Below are positions 45,901-54,728 of a stretch of DNA of 64,000 nucleotides, piece by piece. The stretch's first letter is position 1, and the number at the start of each line of letters is the position of its first letter. The notes beneath the pieces are model-generated. The model was not told the origin of the DNA. It saw only the letters and a program-made list of their open reading frames with translations, and searched no databases. The translations under genes were made by a program, and so were the position numbers. The DNA comes from Bacteriovorax sp. BSW11_IV (GTDB taxonomy: Bacteria; Bdellovibrionota; Bacteriovoracia; Bacteriovoracales; Bacteriovoracaceae): NCBI RefSeq assembly GCF_000447755.1, contig NZ_AUNE01000011.1, positions 62,001 to 126,000 of the forward strand. The letters run 5' to 3'.

Positions 45901-47175
45901 ATGTCCAATGCCAAATTTGAACTAGATGGAAAAGTCTTTGAGTTCCCAGTTATCGAAGGAACTGAAGGAGAAAAGGCCGTCGATATCACAAAACTACGTG
46001 GTGAAACTGGTTATGTAACTATTGATAGTGGTTACGGTAATACGGGTTCATGTACATCTGCTATTACATTCCTAGATGGTGAAAAAGGTATTCTTCATTA
46101 CAGAGGTTACCCAATTGAGCAACTTGCTGAGAAGTCTAACTTCACAGAAGTTTCTTACCTTCTATTAAATGGAAAACTACCAACTGAAGCTGAATTAAAA
46201 GCTTTTGATAAAGCAATTGCTGACAACTCTGAGCTTCCAGCTGGAGTTAAAACAATTCTTGATGCATTCCCTAAAGATGCTCACCCAATGGGTGTTCTTT
46301 CTTCTGTGGTTTCTGCTCTTACTGCTTTTTACCCAGAACTTCTTGGGGCAGAGCTTTCTAAGTCAGAACAAGATAAATCGATTGCTCAACTAATGGGACA
46401 AGTAAAAGTTGCTATGACTTACTTCTTTAGCAAGTCTGTTGGTAAAGCACCAAAAGCTACAAATGCAGCTCTAAGCTACTCAGAAGACTTTCTAAGCATG
46501 ATGTTCAACTCTAACGATGCAATCGATCCGGAAGTTGTTAATGCTCTAGATATCCTTCTTGTTCTTCACGCTGATCACGAACAAAACTGTTCTACATCAA
46601 CTGTGAGAATGGTTGGTTCTTCTCACGCTAATATCTTTGCAACTATCGCTGCAGGTATTGATGCTCTTTGGGGACCTCTACATGGTGGAGCGAACCAAGC
46701 AGTTCTTGAAATGCTTGAAGAGATTCAAAATGATGGTGGGGACTATAAGAAGTTCCTTGAGAAAGCAAAAGATAAGAACGACTCTTTCCGTCTTATGGGA
46801 TTTGGTCACAGAGTTTATAAAAACTTTGACCCAAGAGCTAAGATCATCAAAAAAGCATGTGATACAGTTCTAACTAAACTTAATGTAAACGATCCTCTTC
46901 TAAAGATTGCAAAAGGTCTTGAAGAAGAAGCTCTTAAAGATCCATACTTTGTAGAAAGAAAGCTATATCCAAACGTAGATTTCTACTCAGGGATCATCTA
47001 CAAGGCGCTTGGAATTCCAACAAATATGTTCACAGCAATGTTTGTTCTTGGACGTCTTCCTGGTTGGCTAGCTCAGTGGAAAGAACTACGTGAATCAGGT
47101 GCGAGAATTTCTCGTCCACGTCAGATCTACACTGGTGAGACAGCTCGCGATTACGTTGAAATGAATAAAAGATAA
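45901..47175 (+). CDS. gltA: Citrate synthase
   Basis: 424-residue hexameric type II-like citrate synthase that condenses acetyl-CoA and oxaloacetate. Catalytic regions are present: LHADHEQNCSTSTVR, GPLHGGANQAVLEML and GFGHRVYKNFDPRA, and the terminal arginine segment. GGAGG precedes the ATG. Only one GGCC occurs in the gene and codon choice looks biased, consistent with high expression. Confidence 0.96.
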   Translation: MSNAKFELDGKVFEFPVIEGTEGEKAVDITKLRGETGYVTIDSGYGNTGSCTSAITFLDGEKGILHYRGYPIEQLAEKSNFTEVSYLLLNGKLPTEAELKAFDKAIADNSELPAGVKTILDAFPKDAHPMGVLSSVVSALTAFYPELLGAELSKSEQDKSIAQLMGQVKVAMTYFFSKSVGKAPKATNAALSYSEDFLSMMFNSNDAIDPEVVNALDILLVLHADHEQNCSTSTVRMVGSSHANIFATIAAGIDALWGPLHGGANQAVLEMLEEIQNDGGDYKKFLEKAKDKNDSFRLMGFGHRVYKNFDPRAKIIKKACDTVLTKLNVNDPLLKIAKGLEEEALKDPYFVERKLYPNVDFYSGIIYKALGIPTNMFTAMFVLGRLPGWLAQWKELRESGARISRPRQIYTGETARDYVEMNKR

Positions 47176-47181
47176 TTAAAG

Positions 47182-47206
47182 AGGGCCTTCGGGCCCTTTT
47201 TTTTTT
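47182..47206 (+). terminator. gltA terminator with UUCG loop
   Basis: AGGGCC-TTCG-GGCCCT followed by about ten T; the loop is a C(UUCG)G tetraloop, an especially stable form. Confidence 0.93.
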
Positions 47207-47216
47207 GGGGATGTAA

Positions 47217-48272
47217 ATGACTTATTCGCTAGAGGAGTTGAGACCACTTTTTCTCAATAGTTCTATTAAAGAAAGTGAGCTTATAAAGAAGTTGAAACTC
47301 ATTAGTCAAAACTTCACAAGTAAAAGAGAGAAGATTAAAGAGTATGTTCTTGATGAATCTCTTGTCAGTGCATATACAGCTTTCTATTTGCCGACGAATC
47401 ATCCTAAGCTTTCTTTTGTCTTAGATTCATTGTCCGAAGAATTAAAGAGTACTCTATGTGAATATGACTTCTATGATATTGGCTCAGGGCCAGGAACTTA
47501 TTCTTTGGCGTTTTTGGACTACTTCAATGAGGCATTTAAAGGTGAAGTCCACGTTGTCGATAGTTCTGAGCTTATGCTTAATCAGGCCAAGAAAGTTCTC
47601 GATCACTATCATCCAGAAAATCGTATTCACTATTCAGGAATTGTTGTTCCTTCAAATAAGAAGAAAGCTTTCTTTTTTGGAAATAGTCTTAATGAAATTG
47701 GATTTGAGTCACTTAAAAAGATGCTAGAAATTCATAAACCCGATTTAATTCTATTTATTGAACCAGGTACTTCTGATTTTTTTAAAGAGGCCATAAAAAT
47801 TAGAGATTATCTAATTGATAAGAATTTCTCTGCTTTGTATCCGTGTATGAACTCTGGCCCTTGTCCTGTTAAAAAGGCCATTGAAGCGGGAAATATTGAA
47901 TGGTGCCACCAAGTTATTCGCATGACTCATGACCCTTCAATAGAGCGTCTATCACAGCTTATTGAGCTCGATCGCAAAATTATGCCAATGATTGCTCATG
48001 TCTATGGTAAAGAAGAAATGCGCCATCAAAAAGTACAGGCCCGTTTATTTCGATTTCTTGGTGAGACAAAATTTTCATTTGAGTGGCAAGTTTGTTTTTT
48101 TCAAGAAGGAGAGAATAAACTTGCGAAATTTGAAATTCAAAAAAGATCACTTTCTAAATCAATGCAAAAGTCTTTGAAGAAGGAGAGTGTTGGTATTGGA
48201 TTTAATTTCGAGATCGATAAGCAATTAGGTGAGAATCATTTTCGAGTGAAGTTGATCGTCGACGAAGAATAA
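47217..48272 (+). CDS. Rsm22-like methyltransferase family protein
   Basis: 351 residues. A Rossmann motif (YDIGSGPGTYSLAFLDY) is followed by a Cys-rich region (YPCMNSGPCPVKKAIEAG, then EWC), typical of the Rsm22 family, which is linked to mitochondrial small-subunit rRNA and in some cases binds Fe-S or zinc. The bacterial members' target is not settled. It begins 42 bases after gltA, beyond that gene's terminator. Confidence 0.75.
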   Translation: MTYSLEELRPLFLNSSIKESELIKKLKLISQNFTSKREKIKEYVLDESLVSAYTAFYLPTNHPKLSFVLDSLSEELKSTLCEYDFYDIGSGPGTYSLAFLDYFNEAFKGEVHVVDSSELMLNQAKKVLDHYHPENRIHYSGIVVPSNKKKAFFFGNSLNEIGFESLKKMLEIHKPDLILFIEPGTSDFFKEAIKIRDYLIDKNFSALYPCMNSGPCPVKKAIEAGNIEWCHQVIRMTHDPSIERLSQLIELDRKIMPMIAHVYGKEEMRHQKVQARLFRFLGETKFSFEWQVCFFQEGENKLAKFEIQKRSLSKSMQKSLKKESVGIGFNFEIDKQLGENHFRVKLIVDEE

Positions 48273-48276
48273 AAAA

Positions 48277-48304
48277 AAGGCCTTCTTGCGAAGGCCTTAT
48301 TTTT
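48277..48304. terminator. Bidirectional terminator, Rsm22-like gene and rpmE
   Basis: AAGGCCTTC and GAAGGCCTT (9-bp stem, TTGC loop) with A-run before and T-run after, so it can serve both convergent genes. Confidence 0.87.
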
Positions 48305-48308
48305 GATC

Positions 48309-48572
48309 TTATTTCTTTTTAAGAGCAGCGTAAGAATTTCCGAATTTCTTCTTGAATTTCTCAATACGTCCTTCTGTATCAAGAATTTTTGTCTTACCAG
48401 TATAGAATGGGTGAGACATAGAAGAGATATCTAGCTTTACTAGTGGATACTCTTTACCGTCAACTGTAGTCGTTTGATCAGTTTCGATTGTTGATCTTGT
48501 AATGATTTGCTCGTTACAAGAAACATCTAGGAATACAACTTCTCTGTATTCTGGGTGGATACCTTGTTTCAT
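48309..48572 (-). CDS. rpmE2: Ribosomal protein L31, zinc-free type
   Basis: 87-residue L31. The zinc-binding CxxC pairs of the type A form are missing; only one Cys is present, and the extended [22 protein letters not shown] segment marks type B. GAGGTTTAT precedes the ATG. Zinc-independent versions are normally induced in zinc starvation, yet no Zur-type site is evident. Confidence 0.94.
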   Translation of the reverse strand: MKQGIHPEYREVVFLDVSCNEQIITRSTIETDQTTTVDGKEYPLVKLDISSMSHPFYTGKTKILDTEGRIEKFKKKFGNSYAALKKK

Positions 48573-48684
48573 ATAAACCTCATTTTGTTACATTGCTTAA
48601 TACAATGATTCAATTGTCAAAGTCCTAGGAATTTCGCTAATTTTTGGCCTAATGTCAATGCCTTTGTGCATTCGGCCGCAATTT

Positions 48685-48966
48685 TTAGTGAGCAGCGCAG
48701 CTGTCGCAACCCTCTGCCTTGGCCGCTTTCGACAAATCTACAAACTCCCAATGACCGTAGCGCTTATGAAGCTCTTCTTGGGCATTTTTGAAGTCCTGAT
48801 AAGATTCTTGGAAAACTTCCACCTCATCATGATCGGTAACCGTGATAAAGTAAAGCTCGTGGCAAGTATTGTCGATCCAGTCAGCACCAAAAGTTATTTG
48901 GGCCTTCAGCTTGGCACTTTTGAAGTGACAATAATTCCAATTAGTTGAGTTAATCACTGTGCTCAT
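48685..48966 (-). CDS. Small protein ending in CxxC
   Basis: 93 residues, no family recognised, no signal peptide. It has single Cys residues near 13 and 35 and a C-terminal CDSCAAH that could bind metal or be redox-active. AGGAG is 4-5 bases before the ATG. Plausibly a small cytoplasmic protein. Confidence 0.62.
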   Translation of the reverse strand: MSTVINSTNWNYCHFKSAKLKAQITFGADWIDNTCHELYFITVTDHDEVEVFQESYQDFKNAQEELHKRYGHWEFVDLSKAAKAEGCDSCAAH

Positions 48967-49118
48967 GGGGCTCCTAGAGGATGGGTGTGGCCAACTTTTT
49001 TTCAGGTTTTATCAATTTTTAGTTGTCATGCCAATGGGAATTTAGTAATTTGTCTGGACTATTGTTTTGATTTTTAAGATAACTAACTGAAATTAAATAA
49101 GATATATTGGAGGCAGTT

Positions 49119-49295
49119 GTGGCTAAAGGACCTAGAGTAGTAGTAACACTTGAGTGTACAGAAGCAAGAAAAGAAGGAAAGTCACCTTCACGTTACACTA
49201 CAACAAAAAACAAAAAGACGACACCTGATAGAATTGAAATCAAGAAGTACAATCCATTCTTGAGAAGACACACAATTCACAAAGAAATTAAGTAA
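49119..49295 (+). CDS. rpmG: Ribosomal protein L33, zinc-free type
   Basis: 58 residues beginning [18 protein letters not shown] and ending HTIHKEIK. It has one Cys rather than the four that bind zinc. GTG 49119 is the start because GGAGG (49109-49113) is 5 bases upstream; the TTG at 49107 would have no ribosome site. Not adjacent to rpmB, unlike the common rpmBG order. Confidence 0.94.
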   Translation: MAKGPRVVVTLECTEARKEGKSPSRYTTTKNKKTTPDRIEIKKYNPFLRRHTIHKEIK

Positions 49296-49320
49296 TCTTC
49301 TTACTTTAAAGTTGAGATAT

Positions 49321-49352
49321 AAGGCCCAAGTTCTTCTTGGGCCTTTTTTTTT
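49321..49352 (+). terminator. rpmG terminator
   Basis: AAGGCCCAAG and CTTGGGCCTT (10-bp stem, 5-base loop) then about nine T. Confidence 0.93.
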
Positions 49353-49365
49353 GTCTATTATTCCT

Positions 49366-49393
49366 TAAATTTTTGCTTGGGAAATGCCGATAA
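49366..49393 (+). promoter_or_regulatory. Strong sigma-28-type promoter
   Basis: TAAATTTT (49366-49373), 12 bases, then GCCGATAA (49386-49393). The -10 is an exact match to the FliA/sigma-28 consensus and the -35 matches 7 of 8 bases; spacing is one base longer than E. coli. It lies 34 bases before the TTG of the HD-GYP gene. Confidence 0.7.
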
Positions 49394-49426
49394 AGATTAG
49401 TGTTAAAATGCTTTTAGAGGTTTATC

Positions 49427-50878
49427 TTGGCACTAAAAATCTTACTCGTTGATCATGACCCTGAATGGCTAGATACGGCCAATCAATTTTTGACGTCTCA
49501 ATTTTATGAGGTCAAGTCTGTCAATAACGGTAAAGATGCCCAGCTCGCTTTGTATAACGACAAGTACTTTGCAGTTCTAATTAACTGGGATGTTAAAAAT
49601 CACGCCGGCTCTCAGGTATTAAAATTCATCCGAACTAATTATCCCGCTCAGAAAGTTGTTCTCATTTTAGATAACGATTCAATTATTTCATCGGGTACTT
49701 ACGATGAAGAGAAATTGAAAAAAATTGGTGCGACTGAAATTCTTATTAGGCCTTTTGAGATCAATGCACTTCGCGATGTTTTAGAAGGACATCAGAGCTT
49801 GGGTGATCTTGTAAGTAATCTTCCAAAAAAAGAAGGGGCGAGTCCAGAAGTTGAAGTCGCTTTGAAAGATGAAGAGTTCACTTCTGTAAAAATTGATGAA
49901 TTCTATTCTACTAAGGCCGTTCTCTTTGATATTTTTATTCGTCTCGACAGTGGTCGATACGTTAAAATTCTCCATGCTGGTGATGCATTCACCAAAGAGA
50001 GAATTGATAAATATAAAAATGATAAAGGCGTAAAGGAACTCTTTTTTCACAATAGTGATAGAAGAAAATTCATTCAATATAATAACTATCTGACTAAAAA
50101 AATATTAGGGAATAAGGCCATTCCTGGATCACAAAAAATTTCGATGCTTAAGAATGTCGGAGATAAATTTGTTCAAGAAGTTCATACCCAAGGTGTAAAA
50201 CCGCAAGTTATTGAACAAGGAAAAGAAGTTTGTGCTACCATTTTTAGATTTGTTGAAAAACAAGAAGAGCTCTACAAAGTTTTAAAAGATCTGGAAAATA
50301 GTGACCCCAATCTTTTTACTCACAGCTTTCTCGTAAGCCTTTATGCCACAGCTATAATTAAGCAATTTGAATGGCAGTCTCAAATTACAATTGAGGCCAC
50401 AGCACTTGCTTGTCTGCTTCACGACATAGGTAAGACTCGTCTTCCTAAAGAGCTTTGTAGCATGAGCCCAATTGATATGAGTGATGAACAATTTGAACAA
50501 TATAAAATGCACCCTGAGTGGGGAGTTGAGATCGTTGAGCAAAATCGCTATATCAGTAATTCTGTAAAGCAAATCATTCTTCAACACCATGAGTGTTATG
50601 ACGGTACAGGATTTCCTCATGGCAAGAAAGGATCAAAGATTTTAACGCTCGCTAATATCGTTAAACTGGCCGATGATTTTGTTCATTATATGTTGGATGA
50701 TGAACTTAAACCTACTGATGCACTTAAAAAGATTCTAACAAACCCAGAAATGGTTTCTCGCTATAATTCAAATATTGTAGAAAATTTTATTCGCGTATTT
50801 GTTGATCCTGCTAAAATTCAGAAGGAAGTAAGCGTACTCCCTTCGAATTCTAAGATTATCAGTAAAAAAGCTTCTTAA
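49427..50878 (+). CDS. HD-GYP response regulator, most intact (member D)
   Basis: 483 residues. Receiver-like domain (1-115): the acidic pair (VDHD) is kept but the acceptor position is Asn 53 (INWDVKNHAG) and the Lys is Arg (LIRPF). The shared module follows (SVKIDEFYS...KELFFHNSD). The HD-GYP half is canonical: THS, H332-D333 in LLHDIGKTRLP, HPEWGVEIV, H387-H388 in QHHECYDGTGFP, and LADDF. It should hydrolyse cyclic di-GMP. TTG start with AGAGG upstream and a sigma-28-type promoter, which links it to motility. The last 20 bases overlap the DUF4340-like gene. Confidence 0.9.
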   Translation: MALKILLVDHDPEWLDTANQFLTSQFYEVKSVNNGKDAQLALYNDKYFAVLINWDVKNHAGSQVLKFIRTNYPAQKVVLILDNDSIISSGTYDEEKLKKIGATEILIRPFEINALRDVLEGHQSLGDLVSNLPKKEGASPEVEVALKDEEFTSVKIDEFYSTKAVLFDIFIRLDSGRYVKILHAGDAFTKERIDKYKNDKGVKELFFHNSDRRKFIQYNNYLTKKILGNKAIPGSQKISMLKNVGDKFVQEVHTQGVKPQVIEQGKEVCATIFRFVEKQEELYKVLKDLENSDPNLFTHSFLVSLYATAIIKQFEWQSQITIEATALACLLHDIGKTRLPKELCSMSPIDMSDEQFEQYKMHPEWGVEIVEQNRYISNSVKQIILQHHECYDGTGFPHGKKGSKILTLANIVKLADDFVHYMLDDELKPTDALKKILTNPEMVSRYNSNIVENFIRVFVDPAKIQKEVSVLPSNSKIISKKAS

Positions 50879-51872
50879 TTGATAATGGTGGAAATTGTCT
50901 TTGATTTTTATTGAAGACTTCAATAAAGCTTTTGTTCACTAGAAACGGGTGCTGTCGGTTTGACGCTTTAATGATGAAGTTTTGTCTTTTTTCAATTTTT
51001 AGATCGGGTAGAGTATTTACGATAGATGAAATTTCATAGTGAATAATTTCATTGTCTTGATTCGTAAATTCTAAGCGATAAAGAGGATTGTTTATGGCCT
51101 CTGTCACTTTCTCTCTTAGATCATCTGTTTTTCTATCGAGAATAATACTACTTTTAATGGCCAGCATTTCAGAGATAAATGATTCAACCGTTTCATTGTT
51201 AACTTGGTTTTTTGAATCTCTCCATAAACCATCTTCAATATTTAATTGAACTCTTGGTGTTTTTTCATTTTGACGGTAAAGCTTAATAGAAGTGATTTCA
51301 TTGGCCTTCGCTGTAAAAATTCTCGAGTCAACGAAATCCGATAAAGAGAGCTTTTCAAGATCTTGACCGCTATTCTCAACGTGATAAATGGCATCAATAT
51401 CATCAAGAGTAACGTATGTAGAGCTATCGATAGGATTGATTAGACCAAATTGTAAGTGCTTAACATCATCTCCCATATTGAACGATACACTCAGTGAAGG
51501 AGTATCAAGAGAGAAGTTTGAAATATTAATCGCATCTTTTGGATAAATCTTTCTGATTTTTAATTCTTGAATTGTCGCAATGATCTTAGAAATAACTTCT
51601 TTATTAGCATCAATATGGCGCGGTTCTGTAAGAATCCAACGGCCTTCATTTTTTAATGTGAAGCTACCAATATTATTTGTAAAAGTTAGCTCTCTAACAT
51701 TTTGAAGTTGTTCTTTATTGAAAAGTTGGCGGTATTTTTCAAGTTCTTTTGTCGTTGATACAGGGGCCTGGAAAAATTCACTAGCAAGACCAGCAATCAC
51801 AAGTACGAATGCAAAAAACGATAAAACCCATGTTGAGATAGAACTCTTATTTAATTGAAGATTTAGTAACAT
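50859..51872 (-). CDS. DUF4340-like membrane-anchored protein
   Basis: 337 residues with one N-terminal membrane helix (about 14-32) and a repetitive beta-rich periplasmic or extracytoplasmic part: GRWILTEP and GLWRDSKN segments match the DUF4340 repeat. Relatives lie next to ABC transporters of the gliding-motility (GldG-like) kind, but none is here. AAGGAT precedes the ATG. It follows the PilZ-like gene by 47 bases. Confidence 0.6.
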   Translation of the reverse strand: MLLNLQLNKSSISTWVLSFFAFVLVIAGLASEFFQAPVSTTKELEKYRQLFNKEQLQNVRELTFTNNIGSFTLKNEGRWILTEPRHIDANKEVISKIIATIQELKIRKIYPKDAINISNFSLDTPSLSVSFNMGDDVKHLQFGLINPIDSSTYVTLDDIDAIYHVENSGQDLEKLSLSDFVDSRIFTAKANEITSIKLYRQNEKTPRVQLNIEDGLWRDSKNQVNNETVESFISEMLAIKSSIILDRKTDDLREKVTEAINNPLYRLEFTNQDNEIIHYEISSIVNTLPDLKIEKRQNFIIKASNRQHPFLVNKSFIEVFNKNQRQFPPLSIKKLFY

Positions 51873-51919
51873 AATTTATCCTTATCTAATAAGGATAGCG
51901 CCTGATTAGGGCTTCGTCA

Positions 51920-52696
51920 CTAGATTTCCATATCATCTAGACCTTCAAATAGGTCTTCGTCACCATCTCCACCTGAGCTTGATTCTTTCTCTACAGGGGC
52001 CGGTACATCAGGTTCAATAGATTCAACAAATTGGCGCAGTAGAGTGCGTTCTCCCTCTTTTAAGAAGGTGAATTTAACTCCGACTCTAAAAGGCATTTTA
52101 TTTTGACTAATAATGCGACTTTTCATGTTAAAAGTACGGCAATAAATAATATCGGCATTAACGATGAATTTTTTTGGAATTAAAAATTCTAATACAACAG
52201 ATTGACCAACAAGAAAGTTTTCACTCGCAAAAAAATACATTTCATTCATGTTTATTTCTGCAAGAATTGTTCTTCCTTTATAGATTTTATTCTCTGGTAA
52301 AAGAGGAGAGCGTTGACGAATAATGACGTTTCCATCGTCCGTTGTTTCTGGAGAAGTGATAATCTTTAATTGAGGTCTATCTCCAGTAGTGACACTTTCA
52401 GCTTCAGGCGCTTCTTCTTCATCAGAACCACCTTGCATGGCCGCAAGCATCTCTGCTTCACCTGAATCATCTAGCTCAGACGCATCTTTTAATGACATTT
52501 CTTGGGTTGTGCTATCACCAACGTGACCTTGTGTTTTGTATTCAACATACAAATCATCTAGGTTAGGGCGATTCTCACCTTCAGGCATGTTTTTAATTCT
52601 CTCTTCAATGACAGCTTCCAATTCATCGCGAAGGCGCCATATTTTAAGAGCGATTTTTTTAATTAAAACTGGGTCGTTTGAGCTTCCGTGTATCAT
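51920..52696 (-). CDS. PilZ-like protein
   Basis: 258 residues: an N-terminal helix, a long acidic Ser/Glu/Asp-rich linker (about 70-120) and a C-terminal beta-barrel-type domain (about 125-235). The segment QSVVLEFLIPKKFIVNAD and RVGVKFTFL fits PilZ, but a clear RxxxR cyclic-di-GMP motif is not visible, so binding is uncertain. Acidic C-terminal tail. Expected in a genome rich in cyclic-di-GMP proteins. Confidence 0.6.
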   Translation of the reverse strand: MIHGSSNDPVLIKKIALKIWRLRDELEAVIEERIKNMPEGENRPNLDDLYVEYKTQGHVGDSTTQEMSLKDASELDDSGEAEMLAAMQGGSDEEEAPEAESVTTGDRPQLKIITSPETTDDGNVIIRQRSPLLPENKIYKGRTILAEINMNEMYFFASENFLVGQSVVLEFLIPKKFIVNADIIYCRTFNMKSRIISQNKMPFRVGVKFTFLKEGERTLLRQFVESIEPDVPAPVEKESSSGGDGDEDLFEGLDDMEI

Positions 52697-52768
52697 TCTA
52701 ACATTTTCTCACACACTTTCAGTTTTCGGGAGCTTAGAGTTTATTGGCAAAAAATGCCCTCTCAGTTT

Positions 52769-52798
52769 TTGACGCCATTGGCCTTACGCTAAATACAT
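52769..52798 (+). promoter_or_regulatory. Putative promoter of the subtilase gene
   Basis: TTGACG (52769-52774), an 18-base spacer and ATACAT (52793-52798). The -35 is good and the -10 weak. It would leave a leader of about 90 bases. Confidence 0.4.
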
Positions 52799-52895
52799 AT
52801 CTCTTATTTTAATGGGTTAATAGCTCTAGTAAGAATCTAGCTGTGGATTCAGGATGATGAAGCAGAACGGGAATTATTTAAGGAAGGAGAATCCT

Positions 52896-54599
52896 ATGAG
52901 AAAAAGCGTTTTAATTGGCGCATCACTGTCAGCTTTGGCCATGATGGCCCCTGCTCAAGCAAACTCTGTAAAGTATGTACCGGGTGAGCTAATTGTTAAA
53001 CTAAAAGACTCGGCCAACAAAAGTTTTTTTAATGGTATCGAAAGTCTTGGTGTTGAACTTGATAGAACAATCAAGTTGAGCTCTGGAAATCTTTTTGTTG
53101 TTAAGTTCCCAGGACAAAAATCAATTGATGGTGTTCAGAAACTTCTTCAAGACAATCCTGAAATTGAATACGCTGAACCAAACTATATCTATGATATCGT
53201 AAAGCCAGTTAAAGAAGCATTTGATGTCGATCAAATGATTTATACTGCTACGAACTTAAATGAAGAGTATAGCTATACTCCAGCTGATCCAAAATTTGGT
53301 CAACTATGGGGTCTTCAAAATACTGGATCTAATGATCCTTCATCAAGAAATGGTGTTGCCGGTGCCGATATCGACGCTCTTAAGGCTTGGGAAATCACAA
53401 AAGGTGATAGAGCTGTAAGAATTGCAGTTATCGATACAGGTATTGATTACAGACACCCTGATCTTGTTAACCAAATGTGGACTAACGAGGCTGAGTTAAA
53501 TGGTGAACCAGGTGTTGATGATGACGGTAACGGATACATTGACGATATTCACGGATATGACTTTGCTAATAATGATGGTGATCCAATGGACGGTCACTCT
53601 CACGGTACTCACTGTGCAGGAACAATCGGTGCTGAACACAATGACCTAGGGGTTGCTGGTGTTATGGCCGACGTTGAATTCGTAGCAGTTAAGTTCTTAA
53701 GTGATTCAGGTTCAGGTTCTACTGAAGCTGCTATCAAAGCAATAGATTACGCAACTCAGTTGAACGTTGATATTATGTCAAACTCTTGGGGTGGGGGCGG
53801 ACGCTCACAAGCACTTCAAGAAGCAATTGAAAGAGCAAACGCAAAAGGAATCGTATTCACAGCAGCTGCAGGTAACTCAAGTACTGATAACGATTCAAGA
53901 CCACACTATCCTTCAAACTATGAAGTACCAAACGTAATTTCAGTAGCAGCTTCAACTTCGCATGACGGACTTGCAAGCTTCTCTTGCTATGGTGCTCAAA
54001 CTGTTCACATCGCGGCTCCAGGGCACAATATCCTTTCTACTGTTAAAAACGGTGGTTATGATATTTACTCTGGGACGTCGATGGCGACTCCACATGTTTC
54101 AGGTGCAATTGGTCTTTTAATTGCTCATGAAGGAAGAATGAATCCTTCTGCAGTTAGAGAAAGAATTATGATGACTTCAGATCCAGTTCCAGCTCTTAGA
54201 GGGAAAACTATTAATGGTGGTCGTCTAAATGCTTACAACCTTCTAACTGATACAAGACCAGAAAGAAAAGAGCCTAAGCCAGAAGATTGGCAAGTAGTAT
54301 CTGTTGACCTTTGGGAATCAACTCACCCTTACGCAGAAAACTCATCTGAAGAAAGAACTTTTTCTTTCCCAGGTGCTAAGTATGTTAGACTAGTTGTTAA
54401 GAAAATTGACCTTGAAAAAGGATACGACTTCCTAACAGTTATGGATGCTAATGGCGCTGTTTCTGATAAAGTTTCTGGTAAAGCTGAAGGCGTAAAATCA
54501 ATGTACGTTGAAGGTGATACTATGAAAGTACGTTTCACATCAGATCGTTCAGTTCAAGGCTGGGGATTTGAAATTGAAGAAGTAGAAGTTCAGTACTAA
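52896..54599 (+). CDS. Secreted subtilisin-family serine protease
   Basis: 567 residues. Signal peptide (MRKSVLIGASLSALAMMAPA), a propeptide (YVPGELIVKLKDS to EIEYAEPNYIY), the S8 domain with catalytic triad D180 (VIDTGIDYRHP), H236 (SHGTHCAGTIG) and S395 (SGTSMATPHVSG), and a beta-rich C-terminal domain of about 110 residues resembling CUB or P-type domains (SFPGAKYVRL, GWGFEIEEV). Expected to digest external or prey proteins. ATG 52896 is chosen for GGAAGGAG upstream. Few GGCC, so probably highly expressed. Confidence 0.92.
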   Translation: MRKSVLIGASLSALAMMAPAQANSVKYVPGELIVKLKDSANKSFFNGIESLGVELDRTIKLSSGNLFVVKFPGQKSIDGVQKLLQDNPEIEYAEPNYIYDIVKPVKEAFDVDQMIYTATNLNEEYSYTPADPKFGQLWGLQNTGSNDPSSRNGVAGADIDALKAWEITKGDRAVRIAVIDTGIDYRHPDLVNQMWTNEAELNGEPGVDDDGNGYIDDIHGYDFANNDGDPMDGHSHGTHCAGTIGAEHNDLGVAGVMADVEFVAVKFLSDSGSGSTEAAIKAIDYATQLNVDIMSNSWGGGGRSQALQEAIERANAKGIVFTAAAGNSSTDNDSRPHYPSNYEVPNVISVAASTSHDGLASFSCYGAQTVHIAAPGHNILSTVKNGGYDIYSGTSMATPHVSGAIGLLIAHEGRMNPSAVRERIMMTSDPVPALRGKTINGGRLNAYNLLTDTRPERKEPKPEDWQVVSVDLWESTHPYAENSSEERTFSFPGAKYVRLVVKKIDLEKGYDFLTVMDANGAVSDKVSGKAEGVKSMYVEGDTMKVRFTSDRSVQGWGFEIEEVEVQY

Positions 54600-54626
54600 T
54601 TAGTCTGAAATCCAAATAAGAAAGAG

Positions 54627-54651
54627 GGCCCCGAGTTTCGGGGCCTTTTTT
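54627..54651 (+). terminator. Subtilase terminator
   Basis: GGCCCCGA and TCGGGGCC (8-bp stem, 3-base loop) followed by T-rich sequence. Confidence 0.9.
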
Positions 54652-54728
54652 ATTTCCTAAAAAATTGATACAAGTCATGGTTCCTGGTCCGTGATAGAAT
54701 TATATTTGTCATAAAAAAAGGAATGGTT

